Assembly (NCBI GenBank): GCA_016744135.1
Contig: JADGEX010000001.1
Coordinates: forward strand, 372,001 to 436,000
Reading direction: 5' to 3'
Source: Pseudodesulfovibrio sp.
GTDB lineage: Bacteria; Desulfobacterota; Desulfovibrionia; Desulfovibrionales; Desulfovibrionaceae
Length of the DNA: 64,000 nt
Part shown: positions 26,398 through 35,985 of the stretch, one piece after another
Layout of the letters: each line of letters opens with the position of its first letter
Position numbering within the stretch: the stretch's first letter is position 1
Program-made: the position numbers and the translations under genes
Notes under the pieces: generated by a model
Told to the model about the DNA's origin: nothing
The model's input: only the letters and a program-made list of their open reading frames with translations
Databases searched by the model: none

Positions 26398-27003
26398 CTA
26401 CACTTTTTGCCGGTGAACGAGAGACTGCTTAAGCGTCTCCTTGTCCATAAATTTGACTTCCGCGCCAATGGGTATGCCTTGCGCCAAACGGCTCACAGAC
26501 ACTTCAGGAAATTCGGACTCCACCAGATTTTTTACATAGGAAGCGGTTGCCTCAGCATCCAAGGTGGCACCAAGGGCCAGAATCAATTCGGATATTTCAC
26601 CTGTAGACAACCGACGACGGAGTCGGTCCACTTCCAGATGCCCCGGTTCAACCCCGTCCAGCGGCGACAACAAGCCGCCGAGGACAAGATATTTCCCACG
26701 ATAAATGCCCATCTCTTCCATGGCGAGAAGCGCATCCCATTCTGGCACGAGACACAGTTGAACAGATTCTCGAGATGGATCGGCACAGATGGAACAGGGG
26801 CTGGATTCCGCCAGACAGGCACAGTCGTCGCACAGACAAAGTCGTTCACGAAGATCGACAATAGACTGCCCTACTCCCCGCGCCTTTTCCCCTGGCATCT
26901 TGAGTAATGTCAAAGCAATACGTAAGGCCGACTTAGGCCCGATACCGGGCAGGCTGGAAAGCTGGTCGACCACATCCTTGAGTGGTCCAGGAAGATTCTG
27001 CAA
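26398..27003 (-). CDS. recR: Recombination mediator RecR
   Basis: 201 residues, full length for RecR. A helix-hairpin-helix (LSSLPGIGPKSALRIAL near 16-32), a zinc-finger segment with cysteines near 57, 60, 69 and 72, a Toprim domain (YLVLGGLLSPLDGVEP) and the C-terminal RLAQGIPIGAEVKFMDKETL are visible. With RecF and RecO it loads RecA at gaps. It sits in the common dnaX-ybaB-recR order; the gap to ybaB is 8 bases. Confidence 0.96.
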   Translation of the reverse strand: MQNLPGPLKDVVDQLSSLPGIGPKSALRIALTLLKMPGEKARGVGQSIVDLRERLCLCDDCACLAESSPCSICADPSRESVQLCLVPEWDALLAMEEMGIYRGKYLVLGGLLSPLDGVEPGHLEVDRLRRRLSTGEISELILALGATLDAEATASYVKNLVESEFPEVSVSRLAQGIPIGAEVKFMDKETLKQSLVHRQKV

Positions 27004-27011
27004 ATCAGCTC

Positions 27012-27323
27012 CTAAAACATGCCGGGGATATTCATACCGCCGGTAATGCCCTTCATTTCTTCTTCCATCATTTCCTTGGACTTCTTGATAGCCTCATTGA
27101 CGGCGGTCATAACGAGATCCTGAAGCATTTCCACATCACCAGCTTCCATGACGGAATCTTCGATAAGTACTTCGACGACTTCCTGTGCACCAGAAACCTT
27201 AACCTTGACCATGCCTCCACCGCTGGATGCATCGACAATCTTCGCTTTCAGGCCTTCCTGAGTCTCAGACATCTTGCGCTGCATGATCTGAGCCTGACGA
27301 ATCATTTCATTCATACCTTTCAT
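27012..27323 (-). CDS. YbaB/EbfC nucleoid-associated protein
   Basis: 103 residues of the YbaB/EbfC family, small DNA-binding dimers of the nucleoid. The N-terminal helix (MIRQAQIMQRKMSETQ) and the core VDASSGGGMVKVKVSG and EVEMLQDLVMTAVNEA-type segment match. It sits between dnaX and recR, the usual place for this gene. GAGGAGAA precedes the ATG. Confidence 0.94.
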   Translation of the reverse strand: MKGMNEMIRQAQIMQRKMSETQEGLKAKIVDASSGGGMVKVKVSGAQEVVEVLIEDSVMEAGDVEMLQDLVMTAVNEAIKKSKEMMEEEMKGITGGMNIPGMF

Positions 27324-27347
27324 TATATTCTCCTCAATATTATTCGT

Positions 27348-29189
27348 TTATTGTTTTCGAGCACTTACCGAAATAATCTGAGCACCAAACGTTTCAATAA
27401 TTTTATTGACGGCCGGATTATTTTCGGCATCTTCCATGAGTTGTTTATCCGATTTAGGCACGATAATATTGCCTGTTTCAACCCGAACCTCAACCCCTGG
27501 ATCAAAATATTCTTTCGTGAGTGATTCAAGCGCGTTAAACGTATTCTTTTCCGTCAATTGACCACATAACGTCTTAGAACGACACGTCACGACCAACTCA
27601 TTATTCGCAAGTTCACCCTTTGTCAGGTGCAACATGCTCACCTTAACACCAGCCTGCCCATTTCGCTCTTCCACAAAGGAAAGAAATCCTTTCCAACTTT
27701 TGGGACCTGATGACGTGACTGAAACCGACACCGATGGAGTCACTGTTTCAGCCATGGGCGCAGCATCAGACGGCATCACCGCCGCTGGCTCAGGCTCCTT
27801 TGGCGCTGCCGGAGAAGCCGGTGGTTCGGCTACCCGAGCAGTTGCTGCCTGCGGAGTCGTTTGGCGAGATGGCATTTGAGGCCTTTGTTGTGCCTGTTGT
27901 GGAGCCTGCAGCCGGGATTGTTGCATGGACTGCGACGCCTGAGGCTGAGAAAAACGCTGACCATTACCAGAAGCGCCTCCCTGTCCCTGCCGATATCCTG
28001 TGCCGGGACCACCTTGCATTCCACCAGAACCGCCAGTGGGACGCTGAGGCGTATTGGAAGCCGGAGCCTGTGCAGACATGGACTCAAGGCGAATAAGTTC
28101 GGGAAGACTGGTCAAATTCAACAACAACAATTCCAACGCCAAGGCCGGTTCCAGACTGGTCATAACCTTACGTTGACCGTCTAATGTCATCTGCCAACAC
28201 GCATGAATATGCGCCGGTTCAAACTTTCCGGCCCAATCCATCCAGTTGGTAGCTTCTTCGCCGGACAAACCGAGAAGCGGCAAAGCCTCTTCTCCCGCCT
28301 GTCTGAGTAAAAACATGTTACGCCAGCAGTTAGTCAACTCACGCAAGAAGAATCCGAGATCAAGTCCCTGATCAAGCACCTGACGAAGTACGTATCCGAC
28401 AGAAACAAGATTGCGAGAGTGCATAGCCTCCATCAGGCCGAAGAAAACATCCTGACCGGCCAGACCAAGAAAGCCGCGCACATCCTCTTCCTTGAGCACA
28501 TCTTCACCCATAGCGAGAGCCTGCCCCAACAAAGACATGGAGTCGCGTACACTTCCAGCTCCACGCTTGGCGATGATCTGTAATGCGCCGGGTTCAAACT
28601 GCAACCCTTCCAGATTCATTATTTTTTCTAGATGATTCACCAGTTCGGACTGAGTCAGCATCTTAAAGGTATAATGCTGGCAACGGCTAATAATTGTTGC
28701 CGGGAATTTATGATGCTCAGTTGTCGCCAAAATAAATGTGGCTCGCGGCGGCGGCTCTTCCAACGTCTTGAGAAGCGCGTTAAACGCCTCTTTGGTGAGC
28801 ATGTGCGCCTCATCGATGATGAAAACCTTGTAACGGCATTCTATCGGTGCATAGCCTATATCTTCTTTCAACCGACGAGCATCATCAATACCACGATTGG
28901 ATGCGCCATCGATTTCAATAACATCCACAGCCACACCAGCAGTGATCTGTTTGCAATTCGAACACTCATTGCACGGCTCCCCGGTGGGAGCATTCACACA
29001 GTTCAATGCCTTGGCAAAAATACGGGCAATCGTCGTCTTACCCACCCCACGCGTGCCCGAAAAGAGATAGGCAGGCGCAATCTTGTCCTGAGCGGCTGCC
29101 CGGGAAAGAATGGATTTAATCGCTTTTTGTCCGGCAACGTCTTCAAATGTCTGGGGACGATACTTTGCTGTGAGGTTCGATGTACTCAT
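27348..29189 (-). CDS. dnaX: DNA polymerase III subunit gamma/tau
   Basis: 613 residues. The clamp-loader AAA+ domain has Walker A SGTRGVGKTT near 45, a zinc site with CVNAPTGEPCNECSNC near 64-79, and IDEAHML near 125. Domain III (LLGQALAMG, VSVGYVLRQVLDQG) follows, then a Gln/Pro-rich linker at about 370-470 and a C-terminal domain like tau domain V. I see no obvious slippery frameshift site such as the E. coli one, so only the long form may be made. First gene of the dnaX-ybaB-recR-recD2 run. Confidence 0.95.
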   Translation of the reverse strand: MSTSNLTAKYRPQTFEDVAGQKAIKSILSRAAAQDKIAPAYLFSGTRGVGKTTIARIFAKALNCVNAPTGEPCNECSNCKQITAGVAVDVIEIDGASNRGIDDARRLKEDIGYAPIECRYKVFIIDEAHMLTKEAFNALLKTLEEPPPRATFILATTEHHKFPATIISRCQHYTFKMLTQSELVNHLEKIMNLEGLQFEPGALQIIAKRGAGSVRDSMSLLGQALAMGEDVLKEEDVRGFLGLAGQDVFFGLMEAMHSRNLVSVGYVLRQVLDQGLDLGFFLRELTNCWRNMFLLRQAGEEALPLLGLSGEEATNWMDWAGKFEPAHIHACWQMTLDGQRKVMTSLEPALALELLLLNLTSLPELIRLESMSAQAPASNTPQRPTGGSGGMQGGPGTGYRQGQGGASGNGQRFSQPQASQSMQQSRLQAPQQAQQRPQMPSRQTTPQAATARVAEPPASPAAPKEPEPAAVMPSDAAPMAETVTPSVSVSVTSSGPKSWKGFLSFVEERNGQAGVKVSMLHLTKGELANNELVVTCRSKTLCGQLTEKNTFNALESLTKEYFDPGVEVRVETGNIIVPKSDKQLMEDAENNPAVNKIIETFGAQIISVSARKQ

Positions 29190-29377
29190 TGGTATGCCTG
29201 ATGCTTAAACGCGAAATTTATACTCGCCTGATAAAACAGAAGAAAAACGGTGAAGCCCGATATTCCGCGTCGAATTTCACCATTAATATCAGATGATGGT
29301 CCGACTTTCTAGACTTTCTATCAACCCAGTTTTCAATCACACCGCGTCAATGTGTTTTCTTTCATGGATATGAACAT

Positions 29378-29423
29378 AAAAAATCAACCCTTTGCGTACA
29401 CGATTGAACACAAGGGGTTGATT
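29378..29423 (-). terminator. Terminator after ilvE
   Basis: On the minus strand AAGGGGTTGATT-type arms (29412-29423) pair with AATCAACCCTT (29382-29392) around one bulged base, followed by a T-run at 29378-29383. It closes ilvE before dnaX. Confidence 0.75.
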
Positions 29424-29463
29424 GATATTTCAAGACAACACGTTTTTCACGCGTTTCTCTTCA

Positions 29464-30387
29464 TTAAATTGAATAACGATGAAGCCAATGTTCGTAATCC
29501 GGATTCTCACCTTTGACGATCTTGAAGTATTCAGTCTGTAGCATCATAGCCACAGGCCCGGCCTTGCCTTCGCCAATCTGACGATGGTCAATGGAACTGA
29601 TGGGAGTCAACTCAGCCGCAGTGCCAGTGAAGAAAACTTCGTCGGCCACGTACAACATATCACGGGTCATCGGCTCTTCGCGAACCTCGTAACCAAGATC
29701 ATTTGCCAGGGCGATGATGGAATTACGAGTCAATCCACCCAGAACGCCATCAGAATGCGGGGTATAGATAACGTCATCTACTACCATGAAAATATTCTCG
29801 CCGGAACCTTCAGACACATGGCCTGTTGTATCAAGCAGAATAGCTTCATCGTATCCGTCAGCCACGGCTTCGGTCTTCGCAAGCACAGAGTTCACATAGT
29901 TGCCGCATGCTTTGGACTTGGTCATCATGACATTAACGTGATGGCGATTGAAAGAACTACATTTGACCGCAATACCTTTTTCCAAAGCATCATCACCAAG
30001 ATACGCACCCCATGGCCAAGTAGCTATGATGGTACGAATCGGATTATCACCGGGATGCACACCCATGGCACCGTCACCGATAAAAACCAGAGGACGGACA
30101 TAGGCTCCGGCCAACTTGTTTCGCTTCAGGGTATCAATGGCAGCATCGGTCAATTCTTCTGCAGTATACGGAACCTTGATGCCCAATATCTTGGCAGAAT
30201 TAATCAGACGAACCATATGTTCATCAAGTCGGAAGACTTCAGAAGAACCGTCCGCGCACTCATACGCACGAATGCCTTCAAAAACGCCCGCACCGTAATG
30301 AAGGGTGTGAGTCAGGACATGAACATTTGCCTCGTCCCAGGGGACCTGTTTGCCGTCAAACCAGATGGTTTCGGATTTCTGGACCAT
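29464..30387 (-). CDS. ilvE: Branched-chain amino acid aminotransferase
   Basis: 307 residues from ATG 30387, which has AAGGAGAT upstream; a longer frame to 30417 has no ribosome site. A fold-type IV PLP enzyme that makes Val, Leu and Ile from their 2-oxoacids. Visible: LHYGAGVFEGIRAYE near 29-43, the catalytic lysine in KSKACGNYVNS near 154, the EAILLDTTGHVSEGSGENIF stretch near 190-209 and the LGGLTRNSII PLP-phosphate site. The gene is alone on the minus strand, back to back with the aminotransferase-hom operon. Confidence 0.93.
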   Translation of the reverse strand: MVQKSETIWFDGKQVPWDEANVHVLTHTLHYGAGVFEGIRAYECADGSSEVFRLDEHMVRLINSAKILGIKVPYTAEELTDAAIDTLKRNKLAGAYVRPLVFIGDGAMGVHPGDNPIRTIIATWPWGAYLGDDALEKGIAVKCSSFNRHHVNVMMTKSKACGNYVNSVLAKTEAVADGYDEAILLDTTGHVSEGSGENIFMVVDDVIYTPHSDGVLGGLTRNSIIALANDLGYEVREEPMTRDMLYVADEVFFTGTAAELTPISSIDHRQIGEGKAGPVAMMLQTEYFKIVKGENPDYEHWLHRYSI

Positions 30388-30539
30388 TGATGATCTCCTT
30401 ATTGTATTGCGGCACACTCGCCGATCTATTCTTGAGTTGAATATGGACGCTAAAAAAAACTCCTACATAGGTCAAGATACTAAAGCGAACCATTTGAGCA
30501 TGGAACATTGATTGCCAGACAATTACAGCCATTTTCATT

Positions 30540-30568
30540 TTGACAGTGCAGTAAGTGGAGAGTAAGAA
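30540..30568 (+). promoter_or_regulatory. Weak candidate promoter for the aminotransferase-hom operon
   Basis: A perfect TTGACA at 30540-30545 with TAAGAA 17 bases later (30563-30568). The -10 is poor, so this is only a candidate. Confidence 0.3.
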
Positions 30569-30606
30569 ATCTGGATTGAACTATTATATTTTAGGAGTTT
30601 TACGTC

Positions 30607-31818
30607 ATGTCCAAGTTCGCTAGAGTCGATAGACTGCCCCCGTATGTTTTTGCTCAGGTCAACGAATTGAAAATGAAGATGCGCCACGCGGGCGCGGATA
30701 TCATTGACCTCGGCATGGGCAACCCTGATGTGCCCACCCCCAAGCCCATCCTCGACAAACTGACTGACGCGGCGCACAAGGCCGGTAACTCCAAGTATTC
30801 AGCGTCGAAAGGCATCAAGGGTTTGCGCCACGGAATCCGTGATTGGTACTACCGTCGCTATAATGTTTCTCTGGACGCCGACCGCGAAGTCTGTGTCACC
30901 ATGGGAGCCAAGGAAGGCTTGGCCCACCTTGCGCTGGCCATGCTTTCCCCCGGTGATGTCGTCCTGGCACCAGACCCAGCCTACCCGATTCACCCGTATG
31001 CCTCCATCATTGCAGGTGCAGATGTCCGCCGTGTTCCCATCGGTCCTGGTCAGGATTTCTTCGAGAATCTGGAAACTGCGGTTTCACACACATGGCCCAA
31101 GCCCAAGTTGTTGATCATCAATTTCCCGCACAACCCGACCACTCAATGCGTGGACTTGAGCTTTTTCCAACGTATCGTTGATTTCGCCAAAGAACATGAC
31201 CTCTACGTCATTCATGACTTCGCCTATGCGGATTTCGTATTCGACGGTTACGAAGCCCCCAGCTTCATGCAGGCCGAAGGCGCTCGTGACGTAGGTGTCG
31301 AATTCTTCTCCATGACCAAAAGTTATTCCATGGCTGGCATGCGTGTTGGTTACTGCGTCGGCAACCCGGAAATGGTCAATGCACTGACCCGCATCAAGAG
31401 TTACCTCGACTACGGTATTTATCAGCCCATTCAGATCGCTGCCGCTTGTGCCCTCAACGGCGACCTCGAAGATGATCCCAAATTCACACAGGACGATATG
31501 GACGCATCGGTCAAAGAAATCATGGCCGTATATGAAGATCGCCGTAACGCCCTTTGCGAAGGCCTCAATCGCATCGGCTGGGACGTGACACCACCTAAGG
31601 CAACCATGTTCTTATGGGCTGCCATCCCGGATGAATTCAAAAAAATGGGATCAGTTGAATTTTCCAAAATGCTCTTGCAAGAAGCAGAAGTCGCAGTCTC
31701 TCCCGGTCTTGGTTTCGGCCAATACGGTGACGACCATGTCCGCTTCAGCTTTGTCGAAAATCGACACCGCACGAACCAGGCAGTCCGCAACCTGCGCAAA
31801 TTCTTCGCAAAGGGGTAA
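30607..31818 (+). CDS. Class I/II PLP aminotransferase (AlaC/AlaA-like)
   Basis: 403 residues of the aspartate-aminotransferase fold. Visible: [15 protein letters not shown] near 36, [10 protein letters not shown] near 122, NFPHNPTTQ near 175, the PLP lysine in [16 protein letters not shown] near 238 and a C-terminal [15 protein letters not shown]. Its closest well-known relatives are alanine-forming aminotransferases. It is the first gene of an operon with homoserine dehydrogenase two bases downstream, so a role with aspartate-family amino acids (aspartate or LL-diaminopimelate) is also possible. The ribosome site TAGGAG is good. The exact substrate cannot be read from the sequence. Confidence 0.85.
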   Translation: MSKFARVDRLPPYVFAQVNELKMKMRHAGADIIDLGMGNPDVPTPKPILDKLTDAAHKAGNSKYSASKGIKGLRHGIRDWYYRRYNVSLDADREVCVTMGAKEGLAHLALAMLSPGDVVLAPDPAYPIHPYASIIAGADVRRVPIGPGQDFFENLETAVSHTWPKPKLLIINFPHNPTTQCVDLSFFQRIVDFAKEHDLYVIHDFAYADFVFDGYEAPSFMQAEGARDVGVEFFSMTKSYSMAGMRVGYCVGNPEMVNALTRIKSYLDYGIYQPIQIAAACALNGDLEDDPKFTQDDMDASVKEIMAVYEDRRNALCEGLNRIGWDVTPPKATMFLWAAIPDEFKKMGSVEFSKMLLQEAEVAVSPGLGFGQYGDDHVRFSFVENRHRTNQAVRNLRKFFAKG

Positions 31819-31820
31819 GT

Positions 31821-33119
31821 ATGGACGTTATAAAACTCGGCCTTGGCGGTTTCGGCACTGTCGGCTCTGGTCTAGCAAAAATTCTGGACAGCAATGCTCA
31901 ACGCATTGAAAAAAGAATCGGCAAACGCATTGAAATTAGATCCGTACTCGTACGTGATCTAACCAAGAAACGTGCTTTTGATCCGGGTCCGAACGTCACT
32001 TTTACCGATGACCTTAATGTATTGGTCAACGATCCTGATATTGACATCATCGTTGAACTCATGGGTGGTCTCGACACAGCGAAAGACTTGGTACTCAAGG
32101 CTTTTGCCGCAGGCAAACATGTCGTCACAGCCAACAAACATCTTCTGGCCGAACACGGGCTGGAGCTTTTCGATGCAGCCCGGGATCACTCCACGGGCCT
32201 CATGTTCGAAGCCAGTTGTGCCGGTGGGATTCCTATTGTCCAGACTTTGAAAGAAAGTCTGGCTGGTGATGAAATCACACAAATGCTCGGTATCATGAAC
32301 GGCACAGCCAACTACATCCTGTCCGAAATGACCACCAAGGGGCTGGATTTTGAAACAGCTCTGGCTGATGCTCAGGATCTTGGATATGCCGAGGCTGATC
32401 CGACGTTCGACATTGAAGGTTTCGACACTGCTCACAAACTTTGCGTACTTATTCGCATGGCCTATGGCGTAGACTATCCATTGAATGAAATCCCCATTCA
32501 GGGAATTACCGGGGTTACCCCCATGGACATTCAATTCGCTCGCGAATTCGGTTACCGCATCAAGTTGCTGGCCCATGTCATGGATGTGGACGGCAAGCTG
32601 GAAGCGGGTGTCCATCCAGCTCTGGTACCATATACCTATTTGTTGGCTCGTGTTGGCGGCAACTATAACGCCGTTCGACTGAAAGGCAACGCAGTGGGGC
32701 CAATCATGCTGCACGGCCAAGGGGCTGGAGATCTGCCCACAGGCAGTGCTGTGCTGGCAGACATCATGAACGTCGTCCGTAATGTTGGTGAGGGATGCCC
32801 TGCTCCAGACAATACCGGCTTTAGAAATCAGCCCCTTACAAAGGCGAACATTCTTCCTCCAGAAGACTCCGAGTCCAAGTATTACTTCCGTTTCACCGTT
32901 GCTGATCGCACTGGTGTTATGGCCGCCATCACCAAATCCATGGCGACTCACGGCATTTCCATTGCGCAGGCTGTGCAAAAAGGTGAAGCCGGAGCTGAAG
33001 GTGTACCCTTGGTGATCGTGAGTCATGAGACCCCTGCCAAAGCTGTAGCCGCAATGATTGAAGAAATGGACGCCATGGATTTCACAGTCGAACCCTGCGT
33101 CAAATTCAGGATACTTTAG
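31821..33119 (+). CDS. hom: Homoserine dehydrogenase
   Basis: 432 residues. NAD(P) fold LGLGGFGTVGSGLAKIL at the start, TANKHLLAEHG near 99, the catalytic region GIMNGTANYILSEM near 155 with KG/D residues in YAEADPTFDIEGFDTAHK near 192, and a C-terminal ACT domain (YYFRFTVADRTGVMAAIT near 353) that likely gives threonine feedback control. It makes homoserine from aspartate semialdehyde. It starts two bases after the aminotransferase stop and is followed nine bases later by an ApgM-like gene that may be homoserine kinase. Confidence 0.95.
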   Translation: MDVIKLGLGGFGTVGSGLAKILDSNAQRIEKRIGKRIEIRSVLVRDLTKKRAFDPGPNVTFTDDLNVLVNDPDIDIIVELMGGLDTAKDLVLKAFAAGKHVVTANKHLLAEHGLELFDAARDHSTGLMFEASCAGGIPIVQTLKESLAGDEITQMLGIMNGTANYILSEMTTKGLDFETALADAQDLGYAEADPTFDIEGFDTAHKLCVLIRMAYGVDYPLNEIPIQGITGVTPMDIQFAREFGYRIKLLAHVMDVDGKLEAGVHPALVPYTYLLARVGGNYNAVRLKGNAVGPIMLHGQGAGDLPTGSAVLADIMNVVRNVGEGCPAPDNTGFRNQPLTKANILPPEDSESKYYFRFTVADRTGVMAAITKSMATHGISIAQAVQKGEAGAEGVPLVIVSHETPAKAVAAMIEEMDAMDFTVEPCVKFRIL

Positions 33120-33128
33120 AGATATATA

Positions 33129-34325
33129 ATGAAAGTACTGTACCTTATAGCTGACGGAATGGGTGGTTGGCCGCTGGATGAACTCGGCGGCAAAACCACC
33201 ATGGAAGCAGCGCATACACCCAACATGGACGCACTGGCCAAAACCGGCATAATCGGTCGCGCCCAGACTGTGCCTGAGGGCATGCCCCCCGGCTCCGATG
33301 TGGCGAACATGTCCTTGCTCGGCTTTGATCCTGCCACCTATCACACTGGCCGCGGTCCTATCGAAGCTGCCGCTCAGGGACTTGAGCTTGGAGCGGACGA
33401 TCTGGTCTGGCGATTGAATCTGGTTACTGTTTCCAAACTGACCATCGATGGGTACATGCGTGACTACTCGTCAGGCCACATCTCCACTGATATTTCGAGA
33501 CCCATAGTAGAAACGTTGCAGGAAAAACTCGGCGACGACTCCTATATTTTCTATCCCGGAATCCAATACCGCCACCTGCTGGTACAAAAAGACGGCGCTC
33601 TCACTGAAGACGCCGATCTACTCATCAGCCCTCCCCACGACATAACAGACAAATCCATCAAGCCGGATTTGCGAGTCTTTTCCCGTAGCCCATTCCTGTG
33701 GGATCTCGTATTCGAGGCCAAAGACATTCTCGAGGACCGATCAATAAACATGTCCATGGCGAATTCCATCTGGCCATGGGGTCAAGGCCGCCCGCTCAAC
33801 CTACCGAATTTCAAAGAGACATCCGGCATGAAAGGTGCGGTCATTTCTGCTGTGGACCTAATTAAAGGACTAGGCAATGCTTCCGGTATGGATGTTATTG
33901 ATGTGGAGGGTGCAACTGGCCTGTTGGAGACAAATTATCAGGGCAAAGTTGATGCAGCTCTCACATTCCTCGAAGATAATGACTTCGTGTTCGTTCATTT
34001 GGAAGGTCCTGATGAATGCGGTCACGGAGGCAGCGCCAAAGACAAAGTGGAGGCAATCAGCCGGTTCGATGCACGTGTAGTCGCTCCCCTACGGGAAGCA
34101 CTCAAGGACCAAGAAACCGCGTGGATCATTACTTGTGATCACTTCACACCCATTGTTGAACGCACACATACTATGGATGCCGTGCCCTTCATTCTCAACG
34201 GCCCCGGATGCGATGCGTCAGGCATTGAGTCATTCAGTGAACAGTCAGCGGATTCTACTGGCCTAAAACTGGAAAAGGGCCACGAACTTCTTTCATTCGC
34301 ACTGAAAACATTCGGATTGAAATAA
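33129..34325 (+). CDS. ApgM-like alkaline-phosphatase-fold protein, probably homoserine kinase
   Basis: 398 residues of the cofactor-independent phosphoglycerate mutase (ApgM) family. The metal-binding motifs are visible: IADGMGGWPLDELGGKTTME near 6-25, the nucleophile region DVANMSLLGFD near 57-67, and HLEGPDECGHGGSAKDKVEAI and CDHFTPI in the C-terminal half. Annotation pipelines call this a mutase, but members of this branch have been shown to act as homoserine kinase (ThrB2) in Bacteroides, and such genes sit beside hom. Here it starts nine bases after hom, and no thrB is seen nearby, so homoserine kinase is the better guess. The thioesterase gene overlaps its stop codon by one base. Confidence 0.78.
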   Translation: MKVLYLIADGMGGWPLDELGGKTTMEAAHTPNMDALAKTGIIGRAQTVPEGMPPGSDVANMSLLGFDPATYHTGRGPIEAAAQGLELGADDLVWRLNLVTVSKLTIDGYMRDYSSGHISTDISRPIVETLQEKLGDDSYIFYPGIQYRHLLVQKDGALTEDADLLISPPHDITDKSIKPDLRVFSRSPFLWDLVFEAKDILEDRSINMSMANSIWPWGQGRPLNLPNFKETSGMKGAVISAVDLIKGLGNASGMDVIDVEGATGLLETNYQGKVDAALTFLEDNDFVFVHLEGPDECGHGGSAKDKVEAISRFDARVVAPLREALKDQETAWIITCDHFTPIVERTHTMDAVPFILNGPGCDASGIESFSEQSADSTGLKLEKGHELLSFALKTFGLK

Positions 34326-34744
34326 TGGCGCGCAAATCAGATTTTCCCGCGTGTGACAGTTGGTATTCACACTTCATTTCCTATGGTGAAACTGATGCCA
34401 TGGGTGTAGTATATCACGCTGAATATCTTCATCTTTTTGAACGATCTCGAAGTAAGCTCATCAGAGAATCAGGCATGAGTTACGCTGAGACAGAACGTCG
34501 AGGTATAATGTTGCCTGTCCGTGAGGCACAATGCCGATACCGCGTACCCATCAGGTATGATGAAGAAATTCATATCCATGTAGGCATCGAAAAATGGGGC
34601 CGAGCTTCAGTCGATTTCATTTATGAAATCTGGAATCGGGAAAAGACCACACTCCATTCAACCGGCAAGACAAGTCACGCCTGCGTTAACCTGGAAGGAA
34701 AACCAGTGCGTGTCCCTGACTGGCTCAAAAACCTTTTCTTATAA
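34325..34744 (+). CDS. YbgC-type hot-dog acyl-CoA thioesterase
   Basis: 139 residues of the 4-hydroxybenzoyl-CoA thioesterase / YbgC family. The catalytic aspartate lies in SYGETDAMGVVYHAEYLH near 20-37, and LFERSRSKLIRESG follows. Such enzymes hydrolyse short acyl-CoA or acyl-ACP in the cytoplasm. The ATG shares one base with the stop of the ApgM-like gene (TAATG), so translation is coupled. In many bacteria the family member sits with tol-pal, which is elsewhere in this window (50861-54879). Confidence 0.85.
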   Translation: MARKSDFPACDSWYSHFISYGETDAMGVVYHAEYLHLFERSRSKLIRESGMSYAETERRGIMLPVREAQCRYRVPIRYDEEIHIHVGIEKWGRASVDFIYEIWNREKTTLHSTGKTSHACVNLEGKPVRVPDWLKNLFL

Positions 34745-34821
34745 AATACGACGAACCAAAGACTTCATAATATTAATTGAAATAGCCGATTGCTAAACAT
34801 GCTCTCCGGCAAGGATTTCCC

Positions 34822-35607
34822 ATGCGCATTGACATTCACGCCCACGCCTTTGATCCCAAAATCGCTCACAAGGTTCTTGTTCAGCTTGAAGGCCACTACG
34901 GCATCAAACCGATCGGCACGGGCAAGACTGATGATCTCATTAAACGGTTGGACGAAGCCGGTATCGACAAATCTGTAGTACTGACTGCTGCAACGACTCC
35001 AAGCCAGGTGATTCCGGCCAACAATTGGGCCATTCAACTCAAAAAAAACAATCCGCGTTTTATCCCGTTTGGCACTGTCCATCCAGGCTTCGATCGTAAT
35101 GCCGAGGAATTGGACCGTCTGGAAAGAAACGGTATCCAAGGACTTAAATTCCATCCCGATTTCCAAGGATTCAGAATGGATGACGAAAACTTCTTCGAAG
35201 TCATGGAACTCGTCCAAGGACGATTTGTTTGTATGTTCCACGTCGGAGATACTTTACCGCCTAACGAAAATCCTTCGTGTCCCAAAAAGATGGCTGCACT
35301 GAGAAAACGATTCCCCAAACCAATTATGATTGCGGCGCATATGGGCGGCTACCAACACTGGGAGTATGCCATTGAGCACCTTGCAGGGACCGATGTTTAC
35401 GTAGATTGTTCAAGTGTACTGGACTTTGTAGACGACACACTTCTGAATCGTTTATTCGATGCCTTTTCGCATGATCATATTCTTTTTGGCAGCGATTACC
35501 CGCTTTTTGATGCGGCAACAGAGATTAAAAAAATTGCGTGCCGACTTAATCTGAACGACAGCCAAGTGGATGATCTCCTCAGCCGAGGTGAATCTCTTTT
35601 CGTCTAA
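34822..35607 (+). CDS. Amidohydrolase-2 family metal-dependent hydrolase
   Basis: 261 residues with a TIM-barrel metal site: HAHAFDP near the start (HxH), LKFHPDFQG near 110, IAAHMGGYQHWEY near 170 and LFGSDYPLFD near 219 (metal aspartate). This fits the amidohydrolase-2 group (decarboxylases and lactonases such as ACMS decarboxylase). The substrate is unknown. AAGGA precedes the ATG, and the gap from the thioesterase is 77 bases, so it may have its own promoter or belong to the upstream operon. Confidence 0.82.
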   Translation: MRIDIHAHAFDPKIAHKVLVQLEGHYGIKPIGTGKTDDLIKRLDEAGIDKSVVLTAATTPSQVIPANNWAIQLKKNNPRFIPFGTVHPGFDRNAEELDRLERNGIQGLKFHPDFQGFRMDDENFFEVMELVQGRFVCMFHVGDTLPPNENPSCPKKMAALRKRFPKPIMIAAHMGGYQHWEYAIEHLAGTDVYVDCSSVLDFVDDTLLNRLFDAFSHDHILFGSDYPLFDAATEIKKIACRLNLNDSQVDDLLSRGESLFV

Positions 35608-35702
35608 AAAAAAATCAACACCTTTTGGAAAATAGGAGTTGATAAAAAGTGCGAACAGATTGTAAGAAGAAATTACCATTCAATGCTTACAAGGGGTAAT
35701 CA

Positions 35703-35924
35703 ATGAAACGTTTTTTCACACTTGTCATGCTGTGTCTATTTGCTTTTTCTCTGACGGCATGCTTTTCAAAAAAGTACATGATAACGACCAATACGGGCAA
35801 AACGTATATTGCTGACGGTTCGCCAGAGTATGATGTCCAAACCGAGACCTACAAATTTGAGGACGACAAAGGGAAAAAGGTCATCCTCAATCAGGAAGAC
35901 ATTGAAGTTATCAAGGAACAATAA
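35703..35924 (+). CDS. YgdI/YgdR-type small lipoprotein
   Basis: 73 residues. A type II signal peptide ends in the lipobox LTAC (Cys20), followed by a short beta-rich domain (YMITTNTGKTYIADGSPEYD) that matches the YgdI/YgdR (DUF903) family. The function is unknown. AAGGGG precedes the ATG and a strong terminator follows. Confidence 0.85.
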   Translation: MKRFFTLVMLCLFAFSLTACFSKKYMITTNTGKTYIADGSPEYDVQTETYKFEDDKGKKVILNQEDIEVIKEQ

Positions 35925-35932
35925 TTTGCCAT

Positions 35933-35962
35933 AAAAAGCCCCGATAAAAATCGGGGCTTTTT
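35933..35962. terminator. Bidirectional terminator
   Basis: Stem AAAAAGCCCCGA / TCGGGGCTTTTT (35933-35944, 35951-35962) between the lipoprotein and dgt. Confidence 0.93.
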
Positions 35963-35985
35963 ATTACAAACAAATACTGATTGAA

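Noticed and set aside
31959-33344. 461-codon minus-strand frame opposite hom
   Set aside because: It is a shadow of hom and the start of the ApgM-like gene; its text matches no family and the plus-strand genes are certain.
35610-35650. Terminator between the amidohydrolase and the YgdI-type gene
   Set aside because: A TCAAC/GTTGA hairpin exists, but the T-run is on the minus strand where no gene ends, so it is not called.
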